From Lachnospiraceae bacterium (GTDB lineage Bacteria; Bacillota; Clostridia; Lachnospirales; Lachnospiraceae), in contig CAJTAL010000003.1 in NCBI GenBank assembly GCA_910574285.1, positions 178,759-242,758 of the forward strand: a DNA stretch of 64,000 bases, written 5' to 3'. Below are positions 8,826-17,793 of the stretch, piece after piece. The stretch's first letter is position 1. Each line of letters opens with the position of its first letter. The notes beneath the pieces are model-generated. The model saw only the letters and a program-made list of their open reading frames with translations, was not told the origin of the DNA and searched no databases. The position numbers and the translations under genes were made by a program.

Positions 8826-9929
8826 ATGTTATCGGAATTTAGGGAAGTAAATCGTCTTTTCCGTAAAAAGCGGCCAATTGAAGATTCATGTACACATTGT
8901 GAGGCATTTGTGCAGGGAGGATTGTTGGAGGTTGCTATACCAGCCTTTCGGTGCAGGCATGATGCGGAAGGCAGCTGTATTATGTGTAATTACGGCTCTG
9001 GTGTTCCGATCCATTCCCGTAAAATATTAGAATCGCAATTTGATGTGATTGTGTCCGCAATGGGTGATAAGTTAGAAATTCTGATACTATGTACGAATGG
9101 CAGTTTTTTTGATGATAAGAATGTTCCGCCTGATGTGCAGCGTTCTCTTTTGGCACGGGCGCAGGATTCATCTGCATCCATGATTATTATCGAAACTCAT
9201 TTGGATACACTGCTTCCAGATAAGCTGCAGCTGGTTCGGGATTATATTCCTTCAAAAACAGTCATTCTTGAGATTGGGTTAGAATCTTCTGATCCGTTTA
9301 CCCAGAAATATTGTTATCTGAAAGAGATTTCTTTAGATAAATTAACTACTGTTATGAAGAATGCTCAAAAGATGGGCTTGATGTTCCAATTAAATGTAAT
9401 TCTTGGCGCCCCATTTCTTTCAGCCGCAGATCAGATGAAGGATGCCGAACGTACAATCCGCTGGGGACTTGCCCATGATTCGCTGATTGCATTGTTTCCA
9501 ATGAATATAAAGCCTTATACTCTTTTATACTACGCCTATCTACATGGTATATATCGTCCGATATCTCATTGGGCGATGCCTTTGCTTTTAAATTCTTTTT
9601 CTTCGGAAGAATTAGGGAAGATTGACTTGGCATGGTATGGAAACCGTCAGAGCCAATATGAAGAACCGGAAATACGCACTATATTTCCACGGGACTGTCC
9701 TTCTTGTCATCAAATGCTCCAAGATTTTTATAAAGCATATGTGTTGACTGAAGATGGAATAGAACGACAGGCATTGGTGAAGCAAGTTTTATTCAATGGA
9801 ATGGAACAGTGTACCTGCATGGAGCAGGAGAAGGATAGCTGGCGCTTGGATTCGGTTCCCCGAAAGGAGCATGTTTTTAGATTACATCGTGCGTTGCTTA
9901 ATGCGTTACGGAGCGATCATTTGGTTTGA
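8826..9929 (+). CDS. Elp3/RaSEA-like radical SAM protein
   Basis: The ATG at 8826 follows AAGGTG with good spacing; a GTG at 8814 is a less likely alternative. The 367-residue protein has Cys43-x7-Cys51-x2-Cys54, ending in the context CIMCNYG. This resembles the GC...CTMCGY cluster site of Elp3-like and archaeosine-type (RaSEA) radical SAM proteins rather than the canonical CxxxCxxC. A preceding CTHC near residue 25, a later CPSC pair and a CTC near the end may bind another metal. A TIM-barrel pattern follows (LEIGLESSD, FQLNVILGAPF). It would cleave S-adenosylmethionine to start a radical reaction on an unknown substrate. It is the first gene of a four-gene operon and the next gene starts 16 bases on. 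Confidence 0.75.
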   Translation: MLSEFREVNRLFRKKRPIEDSCTHCEAFVQGGLLEVAIPAFRCRHDAEGSCIMCNYGSGVPIHSRKILESQFDVIVSAMGDKLEILILCTNGSFFDDKNVPPDVQRSLLARAQDSSASMIIIETHLDTLLPDKLQLVRDYIPSKTVILEIGLESSDPFTQKYCYLKEISLDKLTTVMKNAQKMGLMFQLNVILGAPFLSAADQMKDAERTIRWGLAHDSLIALFPMNIKPYTLLYYAYLHGIYRPISHWAMPLLLNSFSSEELGKIDLAWYGNRQSQYEEPEIRTIFPRDCPSCHQMLQDFYKAYVLTEDGIERQALVKQVLFNGMEQCTCMEQEKDSWRLDSVPRKEHVFRLHRALLNALRSDHLV

Positions 9930-9945
9930 GGCGAGGTTTGATAAA

Positions 9946-12234
9946 ATGAGACAACAATTAATATGGATAGGGACCCGGCAATCTGATATTGCAGATACGA
10001 ATCAGATGTTTGACGGTTCTATAACGATATTTGGTTCTGGAGAAGACGGTAATTATTCTATGGAGCATGATCTGCACCGGCGCATTGACCATAATGGCGA
10101 GTGTGCCGGGTATGAAGATTTTGTACAAAGAACTATGAGAAATGTCTTGGCCGATTTTCCGTATGCCCGTTTTGTCCAGTATGCGCCGTTGGACGGCGCT
10201 AAGCTTCCGGTAGAATTACAGGATAGATTCTGTTATCAAAATGATTATACATTAATCGAATTTTTGGAGCATAAATTAGCACTAAAGCAATGGGCGGCAA
10301 AATATGTACCTGTTTTACCATATCACATAATATCCGGGAGAGAATGTAATTTTTCAAACTTGAGGGAGTTGTTCCCGGACCAAGAGTATGTAGTCATACA
10401 GAGGGACAGTTCTTGTGGGGGTGAAGGTACTTTTTTAATTTCATTTAATGAGAAAAAGTTGCCTGACCTTCCGATTGAGGCTGACGAATTGTGCATGGTT
10501 ACAGCTTTTCAGATAAATAGCGTTTCCATTAATGTCCATGCAGTTTTGTATCCGGAACAGACGGTGCTTTTTCCGTCATCCATACAGATCATTGACCAGG
10601 AGCATGTCAAACTAGAATATTTGGGGGCAGACTTTTCGGCATATAGTACTGTGTGTACAAAAGAGCGTGAACTTGTTTTAAAGACTACTGCTGCGATATG
10701 TGACCGTTTGAGAAGATTAGGGTATAGAGGGGTCTGTGGCGTTGACTTGCTTCTTACGGATGAGGCCTGCTACTTTATGGAGGTCAATCCGCGGTTCCAG
10801 GCTTCTACAGCGCTCCTTAACAGTTATCTGCTATCTCTTGGGATACCCTCTGTGCAGGAGTATCACATGGATTCCTTTGAGCAGAATACATCCAGACTGC
10901 CAGATCCGCCTGAATTTGCAAAAGGCAGTTTTTTTATCTATCATTTTAGGCAAGACCGGGAAAATCAGTTATATTGGTTGTGGAATAAGCTACAAAATAT
11001 GGATTCTGTTTCATTATGTGACGATCATTTGTGCTGGCAGAATGTATTGGATGATAATTGTTATATATTTCAATTAAGGTGCAAAGATGCGATATCCTCC
11101 CTGACGTATCAGCATACGCTTCGCGTACATCCGAATATAAGGTTAAGTTCCTTTGCATTAGAGGATAGATGGGAATTTTCTAATTTGCTTCGTCTTAAAC
11201 TGCTTCTTTTAAGCCGCGGGGTATTTATTACTCCCAGGTCCTGGGATACTATGCAGGATATCGGCGGTGTAGACTGGGAAGAATTCAGTGCTGTGACGAT
11301 ACGCGTGTTTCAGAAGCTTTGGATTACGGCTCCATGTATGGAGGATTGGCATGAACTTTCACCTTTGCAGTTAGATATATTGCCTGACGGGGACAAACCG
11401 GTTTTATGTTATTATGGTAAGGTATTGTTTCCGATAGAAATTATGCCAAAGGATTCCTGCGGGGAACTGCAGACTGCGAAAGGACACCGGCTGAAAGATA
11501 TTGTATATTTGAATCCTGACCGTCTGCGGATATACCACCGTAACGGCTGTGCGCTGCAGGATTTAGGGATTGGTTGTAAATTTTGTGATTTGTTCGGAGA
11601 AGAGGAAGATTTTGATTTTGATGATATCTGTGAAGCCTTATCGTATTATTGGCAGAATCCAAGAGTAAAGCATTTTCTGATTGGCGGCGGTTCTGAGCTA
11701 TATACGGAACAGTGCGGTTCAATCCTGCGCCTTGCAGAATATCTGCACGCTCATAGTGATAAGAATATTTATCTGATGTCGCAGCCCATCTGTGATTTGG
11801 AGGTTCTGCGGCGTTTACAGAGGCTCGGGGTTACAGAAGTGTCGTTTAATATTGAAGTGTTCAACCGTAGTTTAGCCCGTGAGATAATGCCGGGAAAAGC
11901 GAGAAATACATTGGAATATTATTTAGACAGCCTTGAGAATGCGGTTTCTGTCTGGGGTAACAGTGGTAATGTACGCAGTGCGTTGTTGCTTGGTTTTGAT
12001 AATTTAAAGGACTTTTCACAGGGAATCCGCAGATTATGCCAGATAGGTGTTTCACCGATTTTATCGTTGTACCGCCCTTGTTCAGGGACGTTATTGTCCG
12101 GCTATATGCCGGTAGATGAACAGACAGCGCTGTTATATTATGAGACTGCAAATCAGATCTGTAAAGAGTATGGAATAAAACTTGGGCCTGCCTGCAAGGC
12201 ATGTCAAAACAATGTTGTCGTTTTGGATATGTAA
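9946..12234 (+). CDS. ATP-grasp / radical SAM fusion enzyme
   Basis: The frame is open upstream into the preceding gene, but the ATG at 9946 has GAGGCGAGG just before it, giving 762 residues. The first half is ATP-grasp-like: IQRDSSCGGEGTF resembles the flexible glycine loop, and GVCGVDLLLTD...FMEVNPRFQ holds the acidic Mg-ATP residues. The C-terminal 250 residues hold Cys535-x8-Cys544-x2-Cys547 (GCKFC), then FLIGGGSELY and EVSFNIEVFN, as in radical SAM barrels. I know of no characterised enzyme with this fusion. ATP-grasp would join a carboxylate to an amine and the radical half would modify the product. The next gene encodes a PLP decarboxylase, so a three-step small-molecule pathway is inferred. 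Confidence 0.75.
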   Translation: MRQQLIWIGTRQSDIADTNQMFDGSITIFGSGEDGNYSMEHDLHRRIDHNGECAGYEDFVQRTMRNVLADFPYARFVQYAPLDGAKLPVELQDRFCYQNDYTLIEFLEHKLALKQWAAKYVPVLPYHIISGRECNFSNLRELFPDQEYVVIQRDSSCGGEGTFLISFNEKKLPDLPIEADELCMVTAFQINSVSINVHAVLYPEQTVLFPSSIQIIDQEHVKLEYLGADFSAYSTVCTKERELVLKTTAAICDRLRRLGYRGVCGVDLLLTDEACYFMEVNPRFQASTALLNSYLLSLGIPSVQEYHMDSFEQNTSRLPDPPEFAKGSFFIYHFRQDRENQLYWLWNKLQNMDSVSLCDDHLCWQNVLDDNCYIFQLRCKDAISSLTYQHTLRVHPNIRLSSFALEDRWEFSNLLRLKLLLLSRGVFITPRSWDTMQDIGGVDWEEFSAVTIRVFQKLWITAPCMEDWHELSPLQLDILPDGDKPVLCYYGKVLFPIEIMPKDSCGELQTAKGHRLKDIVYLNPDRLRIYHRNGCALQDLGIGCKFCDLFGEEEDFDFDDICEALSYYWQNPRVKHFLIGGGSELYTEQCGSILRLAEYLHAHSDKNIYLMSQPICDLEVLRRLQRLGVTEVSFNIEVFNRSLAREIMPGKARNTLEYYLDSLENAVSVWGNSGNVRSALLLGFDNLKDFSQGIRRLCQIGVSPILSLYRPCSGTLLSGYMPVDEQTALLYYETANQICKEYGIKLGPACKACQNNVVVLDM

Positions 12235-12265
12235 CGAAACAAACATTTTGAAAGGATTTATTTAA

Positions 12266-13378
12266 ATGATTAAACTACCAACGCCATGTCATATTATTGA
12301 CATGGATTTATTGCAGGAAAATCTTCAACGCATTCATCGCCTGAAACAAGAATCAGGCTGTCAGATATTGTTGGCAATTAAAGGATTTTCAGCGCCGTAT
12401 TTGTTTGAACCATTCCGCATGGCGTTGGATGGTATCAGTGCCAGCGGACTATATGAAGCTCGTTTAGGACGAGAGTATTTTGGCGGATATGTTCAGACCT
12501 ATTCTCCTGCATTTGTTCCTGAACAGATGGATGATATTATACGCTATAGCGATACCATTGTGTTTAATTCGACCCGCCAGCTGCAGCAGTACAGTGCTCT
12601 GGCGAGCCGTCAGGGATGCTCCTGCGGTATCCGGATAAACCCTTTATTTTCCGAAATTCAAAAGGAAGATGCGAATCCGTGCCAGCAGTATTCATGTCTT
12701 GGAATTCCTGTTACGGACTTTAAGCCGGAGCTATTGGAGCTGGTTGACGGAATTCATGTTCATGTTATGTGCGAACAGCAGGCCGACGCTTTAGAGAGGC
12801 TTGTGGAGCATCTGGAAAGTCAGTTGGGTAAATACTTAAAAAGAATTAAATGGATTAATTTGGGCGGTGGGCAGCTGGCCGGGCATCCGGATTACGATAT
12901 CGAACGCGCAGCCAGATGTCTTCGCCGGTTCAAAACCAAGTATGATCTTCAAATAATCTTAGAGCCCTGTGAAGGAGTCTTAACACAGTGTGGGTATTTT
13001 GCGGCAAAGGTTCTGGATATTGTGAAAAATGAGATTGAGATTGCGATTTTGGATGCTTCTCCGGTGTGCCATATGCAAGACGCCGTATTTCGCGGATGGC
13101 AGCGAGATATTATCGGAGAGTCAGAATCAGGTACAGGTTTTAAATATCGGCTGTCCGGCCCTACTTGTTTTGCCGGGGACACATTTGGTATTTATACCTT
13201 TGAAAAACCTCTGGAAATTGGAGATATCCTATATTTTCAAGATACAGCTGCCTATACATGGGTTAAGAATAATGCGTTTAATGGAATTCCTTTTCCTAGT
13301 ATTTGTACATATAGTAAGGATTCCGGGCTTGAAGTTAAAAAGACCTATGACTATCATACGTTTTTGAATTTATTATAA
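12266..13378 (+). CDS. carboxynorspermidine-decarboxylase-like PLP enzyme (NspC family)
   Basis: The 370-residue protein follows the fold-III decarboxylase pattern of NspC. The PLP lysine is in LLAIKGFSA (Lys39), with a HVHVMCEQ histidine, the glycine loop NLGGGQ, EPCEGV, DASPVCHMQD, the conserved cysteine region SGPTCFAGD and AYTWVKNNAFNGI near the end. Known NspC enzymes decarboxylate carboxy(nor)spermidine in polyamine synthesis. Here the partner dehydrogenase is absent and the neighbours are radical SAM and ATP-grasp enzymes. I therefore infer that it removes a carboxylate from a product of that pathway. AAAGGA lies before the ATG, 31 bases after the previous stop. Confidence 0.85.
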   Translation: MIKLPTPCHIIDMDLLQENLQRIHRLKQESGCQILLAIKGFSAPYLFEPFRMALDGISASGLYEARLGREYFGGYVQTYSPAFVPEQMDDIIRYSDTIVFNSTRQLQQYSALASRQGCSCGIRINPLFSEIQKEDANPCQQYSCLGIPVTDFKPELLELVDGIHVHVMCEQQADALERLVEHLESQLGKYLKRIKWINLGGGQLAGHPDYDIERAARCLRRFKTKYDLQIILEPCEGVLTQCGYFAAKVLDIVKNEIEIAILDASPVCHMQDAVFRGWQRDIIGESESGTGFKYRLSGPTCFAGDTFGIYTFEKPLEIGDILYFQDTAAYTWVKNNAFNGIPFPSICTYSKDSGLEVKKTYDYHTFLNLL

Positions 13379-13431
13379 ATAGTAATGAAAATGTCTGGCT
13401 CCTGGTTCAATCACATGACGAGGGGAGAAAA

Positions 13432-15981
13432 ATGCAGAAGAAAAAATATTTAAGTGCTGGGTTTATCTTTTTTTACATAGTGTTCGGTGTGTCAGTTGTC
13501 ACTTTTATAATAGATTTTGTCTATATGAACAGGCTTGCTGTTCCTGTATTCAGCAGCTTACAGAAGGCTGAAATATGTACGCAAAGCTGGATAGTAAATA
13601 TTCAAAATTATTTGGACATTACTATAGCTATTATTACGGCGATTATAGCCGCGCTTTTGACTATAACTGTCACTATATTTGTTTTTTTAAAGTCAGCTTT
13701 AGACCGGATTATCGATGAAAACCGTTACATTAAGGATGTTGCAAATATATATAAAACACAAAGCACCCAGGTGATGTTTAAATTGTGCTGGATAGGTATC
13801 CTGGGATTAATACTGTCCCTTTTATGGCATTTGCTGCTTTCATTGAATGATGTACATAGTAAATTCTGTTTATTGTCCGGACTTATTGGCCTTGCCGTTA
13901 TGTTGATATGCAATCTTGTGCTTTCTTTTTTATTTTGGCGGAGATGTATCCGTGTTGAGAGGGCTTTACGGAACATTATTATTACAGAATGTGATAGGTT
14001 ACAAGGAGAACTGAAAAAACATCCGGCAATAACAGACAATAATAGCTTGGTATTGATTGGCGATTGGAGTCAATGGGAAACGGACGGCGTGAGTAAAGCG
14101 AAACTAAGAGATTATGGTGAAAGATTATGTGCGAATACGGCTCCTGAGCAGTTCATTAATTTATTTGCCCGATTGGAAATCCTCTTGCTGACGGGAGAGC
14201 AGATAGACTATGGAAAAGATTACCATGACAGTGATATTATTACAGTCCTGCGAGAACGGGAAGATATTCTTAATCCCAATTTGAAAGTAGAGAGACAGGA
14301 CCTGGCGGATCGTTATTATCTCAACGATCATGATGCAAAGGATATTATAGACTATGTTGGAGAATTTGAGAAAAATGTCGGTTATGGGCAAAATATGAAT
14401 GGCAATAATAAATTCTTTGAAAATATAGAAACATTGTATTCTGTTTTGAATCAGTACCGAGATCTTTTGATTTCATGGGATTTTACCACTACAAAGTCAA
14501 CAGAACAAACTATAAATAATGGGAAAAGCAAGAGGGACAGAGCTCCGGGGGATATAGAAACTTTAAAGTTATTTGCACAGGGGCTGTATTATTTTTTTCT
14601 GCAAATTTTATCTCTTTTTGTTAGCGCAATACATATTTCTAATTATTCCTTCAATGGAATTACGTTGAATTTTGCAAATTTTTATAGTTCTACGTTAGAA
14701 CATGTAACTTTCTACAGTTCGGAATTTTATCATACGATTCTTTCGAGGGCACAGTTAATACAGGTAGTGATGGATATCTCACGTTTTGACAGTATTGATT
14801 TTTATAATACGAAAATCGCGGATTCTACAATTAATAACGCTACGTTTAGTTACGTGAATTTCGAAGACTCCCAGATGGAGGGCGTAGGGTTAAGCACCTG
14901 CGAATTTAATGAATGCTGTTTCAATAACAGTGAATTTATCGGCTGTGTGTTGAACAGCAGTGAGTTTTATTCTTGTAAACTGAATCGTACTAATTTTTCT
15001 CATTCGAAAATGCATAATGTGATTTGGGATAAGACAGAGATTGATTTCTGTGATTTTCATAATGCAGATATTAAGAACTGGCAGTGGAGAAGAAGTTATC
15101 CCATATTAAAGCAGTGTAATTTCGCCGGAAGCTTATGGAGCCAGATGACGATCCGAAAGGGTAATTTATCGGATTGTGATTTTTCAGAGGCGGATCTTTC
15201 AAAAACAGGATTTGACCATACTAATTTGGAAGCCGCTATTTTCCAGCAGTGTAATTTGGCTGAGACACAGATTCATCATTGTAAGATGGCCAAGAGCACG
15301 TTAGAAAAGGCATTGCTGTTCGCGGCAGATATCTCTGACAGTGATTTGAGCATGGCGAGTTTATTTGAAGTTTCTGCGGTAAAGCTAATAATGAAAAACT
15401 GTATTTTGACCGACAGTAATTGTGCTGATGCTGATTTCAGCGGAGGGGACTTTTTTAAAACAAATTTCTATGCGGCAAGGCTGTATGATTGTTCTTTATC
15501 GAGAGCAAAACTACAATCATGCAAATGTAATTACCTGTTGGCCGACCATTTACAATTTACCTTTACAGAATGTAAAGACTGCAGTTTCCAGTATAGCGCT
15601 CTTTCGGAATCAAACTTGACGAAATCTAAGTTCGATTCCTGTAGTTTTAATAAAAGTGACCTAACCGGGCTGAATGCGGCGCAGACCGAATTTTGCAATT
15701 GTTATCTGGTTAATGTGGACTTTTCAGGTACACGCTTTATAGAAACCATATTTCAGACTACATTAGCTAAGGCTGCTATAATCAAGAATTGTAACTTTTC
15801 AGATTGTAATTTTGAAAATGTTATATTTGACCACATCTTTTTTGAGGATTGTGTTTTTAAAAATGCCATTTTTGTCAACTGCTATTTTAAGCGCGGCGAC
15901 ACTTCCTGCTTACTGACAAGGACTAATTTTGACGAGATTTCAAACCAAAGCCAGGACGGTCAGATTTCTCTGGTACTTTGA
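13432..15981 (+). CDS. membrane-anchored pentapeptide-repeat protein
   Basis: The 849-residue protein has four hydrophobic segments at about residues 8-30, 61-87, 113-135 and 140-165. A charged linker of about 230 residues follows. From about residue 400 to the end there are dozens of pentapeptide repeats of the A(D/N)(L/F)xx type, such as ADFSG, TNFYA and SNLTK. Such repeats fold into a square beta-helix. Soluble ones (Qnr, McbG, AlbG) mimic DNA and protect gyrase, while many membrane ones are uncharacterised. AGGGGAGAAA precedes the ATG. It ends the four-gene operon, so it may be a scaffold, exporter partner or self-protection factor. Its last 59 bases overlap the convergent polymerase gene. 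Confidence 0.85.
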   Translation: MQKKKYLSAGFIFFYIVFGVSVVTFIIDFVYMNRLAVPVFSSLQKAEICTQSWIVNIQNYLDITIAIITAIIAALLTITVTIFVFLKSALDRIIDENRYIKDVANIYKTQSTQVMFKLCWIGILGLILSLLWHLLLSLNDVHSKFCLLSGLIGLAVMLICNLVLSFLFWRRCIRVERALRNIIITECDRLQGELKKHPAITDNNSLVLIGDWSQWETDGVSKAKLRDYGERLCANTAPEQFINLFARLEILLLTGEQIDYGKDYHDSDIITVLREREDILNPNLKVERQDLADRYYLNDHDAKDIIDYVGEFEKNVGYGQNMNGNNKFFENIETLYSVLNQYRDLLISWDFTTTKSTEQTINNGKSKRDRAPGDIETLKLFAQGLYYFFLQILSLFVSAIHISNYSFNGITLNFANFYSSTLEHVTFYSSEFYHTILSRAQLIQVVMDISRFDSIDFYNTKIADSTINNATFSYVNFEDSQMEGVGLSTCEFNECCFNNSEFIGCVLNSSEFYSCKLNRTNFSHSKMHNVIWDKTEIDFCDFHNADIKNWQWRRSYPILKQCNFAGSLWSQMTIRKGNLSDCDFSEADLSKTGFDHTNLEAAIFQQCNLAETQIHHCKMAKSTLEKALLFAADISDSDLSMASLFEVSAVKLIMKNCILTDSNCADADFSGGDFFKTNFYAARLYDCSLSRAKLQSCKCNYLLADHLQFTFTECKDCSFQYSALSESNLTKSKFDSCSFNKSDLTGLNAAQTEFCNCYLVNVDFSGTRFIETIFQTTLAKAAIIKNCNFSDCNFENVIFDHIFFEDCVFKNAIFVNCYFKRGDTSCLLTRTNFDEISNQSQDGQISLVL

Positions 15982-17494
15982 ATCCTTTCCCATTCGCAAA
16001 TCCCAGGAATATGAACAAAAGCGGCAGATGGTAGATAGCGAATGCGTTCGTCAGACACTGGACCAGGAACAGGGAGAGGGTAAAAGCCGTGATGATCTGC
16101 GGCTCGCTTTTCTTCCAGTTCTTGTATGCATTGACAAGCGTTGAGATAAGAAGCCCGAAATATCCGACCAGTCCGATCAGCCCTATGTTAAGCGTTATCT
16201 GAAGTATCTCGCAGTGAGGCTCATAGAAGATTTTTCCATCCGGGAAATAACTGTTTTCCCCCAGGAAATCTACGTGGCAGTTCAAGCCGCAGCCCACCAG
16301 CTTGCGGCCTAAGGGGGCGTCTAAGAGCGCGCGGACAGTCTTCCTCCACATATAACCGCGTTCGTTGAAGGTCATATCGGTGATAACCAGACGCTGTAAT
16401 AAGGAATCTTTGGTCAGGCGGCCGCTCATAATATTTGCGTACAGAATGCAAAGTATAGTAAGCAATGCGATTGCAAATGCCGCAATCAGAAGATGTTTCC
16501 TTATTCCTGCCAGTTTCTCCCGAAGCAATCCGCCGCGCCATCTCCATATTACGATTAAGAGCAGACAGCATAGCAGATCCAGAATCAATATTTTACCGGT
16601 CAGAAGAAACAGAGATGTTCCGTGAAAATAAAGCATCTTCTTCTCGAAGAAGAAAAGCAATATTTTAATAGTCAATTTGGCTCCAAAGTATATTCCTGCA
16701 ATCTGTACATATCTTTCGGCCCAGTCTGAACTTTCAAGGGCAAAATATCCCAATAAGATCATTCCGAATATGAGTGTCAGGATCGCCGCATCCGTCTTAA
16801 TGAAATAAATGAACAGAATTGCCACATAGATGTATATGCCGTATAAAATTTGTGAGAAACGGTCCTTACAGGTCATATACAACACGATGATCGGCGGAAG
16901 CGCAAGACAGACATAGCAGGTATTACAGTTCGTGTTGCTTAGCGGCGTAAGGAAGAGGGCGATTTCCGAAGGGATAATCCCGTCCTGAAGATGGAAAAAA
17001 TTAATACCGCAGGCACAAAAGATTCCGATGATATAGATGATAGCGCTTCCGGCCATCCATCCCCATAGAATCAGCTTGTGGAATACTCCATATTTCCGGA
17101 CGGCAAAAAACACCATGATACCAAGGAGCAGGCACAGGCTGCTTACATTCCTGGAGACCACTCCGAAGAGGGATTTGCGTATGTTCAGTGAGAATATGGT
17201 AGATAAAATAACTGCCAGTAACAAAAGCAGTGCGAAAGTGGCAGGCGTAAACTTAAAAGGCGGCAGGAAGAGATTGTCCTGCTTTAACCAGTTTAGTATG
17301 GCCTTAACTACAGCCAGAAGCATGAAGCAGGCATATGTAATTGTAGCGACCAGGAAGAAGTTGGTCTTATCGTCGTCCAGGTTAAAAAATTTATTTGTAT
17401 TAAATACCGGGAAGACGACCAGCATTATGAGAATATATAAAGACGTCCCGTTTATACTTACCCAGTCTATGATTTTATTGGTTGATTTATCCAT
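15923..17494 (-). CDS. O-antigen ligase/polymerase-family membrane protein
   Basis: The 523-residue protein has about a dozen hydrophobic segments and a large external loop near residues 360-430 (TFNERGYMWRKT, then EPHCEILQITLNIGLIGL). This is the Wzy_C/WaaL pattern that polymerises or transfers lipid-linked glycans on the outer membrane face. It is transcribed towards the radical SAM operon and its 3' end overlaps the pentapeptide gene by 59 bases. It has its own promoter at 17530-17558. It may be the polymerase for the left polysaccharide locus, whose flippase lies at the window start. Confidence 0.8.
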   Translation of the reverse strand: MDKSTNKIIDWVSINGTSLYILIMLVVFPVFNTNKFFNLDDDKTNFFLVATITYACFMLLAVVKAILNWLKQDNLFLPPFKFTPATFALLLLLAVILSTIFSLNIRKSLFGVVSRNVSSLCLLLGIMVFFAVRKYGVFHKLILWGWMAGSAIIYIIGIFCACGINFFHLQDGIIPSEIALFLTPLSNTNCNTCYVCLALPPIIVLYMTCKDRFSQILYGIYIYVAILFIYFIKTDAAILTLIFGMILLGYFALESSDWAERYVQIAGIYFGAKLTIKILLFFFEKKMLYFHGTSLFLLTGKILILDLLCCLLLIVIWRWRGGLLREKLAGIRKHLLIAAFAIALLTILCILYANIMSGRLTKDSLLQRLVITDMTFNERGYMWRKTVRALLDAPLGRKLVGCGLNCHVDFLGENSYFPDGKIFYEPHCEILQITLNIGLIGLVGYFGLLISTLVNAYKNWKKSEPQIITAFTLSLFLVQCLTNAFAIYHLPLLFIFLGFANGKGFKVPEKSDRPGFGLKSRQN

Positions 17495-17529
17495 GGTTTG
17501 TGAATCCTCTCTTGTAGTTGTTTTTAATC

Positions 17530-17558
17530 ATTCTATCACGAATATTCGGATATGACAA
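17530..17558 (-). promoter_or_regulatory. sigma-A promoter for the polymerase gene
   Basis: On the minus strand TTGTCA (17558-17553) and TAGAAT (17535-17530) are 17 bases apart. The start would be near 17523, about 30 bases before the ATG at 17494. Confidence 0.65.
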
Positions 17559-17693
17559 ATTTTTAATAATATAATATATAAACTTTATTTCTTAAGTTTT
17601 ACGTATTTGTGACGATATGTAAAATAAGGACTGACTCTGGGAGAATCTTAAAATAAGGATATTATGAGGATATGAGTGAGCAGAGGCTACACT

Positions 17694-17756
17694 TGGATGT
17701 ATCAGGAGCAATTATTTATCAGGATGCATTGGGATGTGTCAGGAGCAATTATTTAT
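17694..17756 (+). repeat. imperfect direct repeat, 25 bases x2
   Basis: GATGTATCAGGAGCAATTAT followed by TTAT is repeated about 37 bases later with one change (GATGTGTC...). The second copy ends about 37 bases before the secreted-protein start at 17794, so the pair lies in the leader. Paired operator sites or a simple duplication are both possible. Confidence 0.7.
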
Positions 17757-17793
17757 GGGATAGATTTTAATGAGTAGGCAGGAGGAATGATAG

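Noticed and set aside
9796..9945. Longer N-terminus for the ATP-grasp/radical SAM fusion
   Set aside because: It would overlap the preceding gene by 134 bases and has no ribosome site; the ATG at 9946 has a good one.
12266..13378. Standard polyamine synthesis by NspC
   Set aside because: The carboxynorspermidine dehydrogenase partner is absent and the neighbours are not polyamine genes, so I did not assign the gene symbol.
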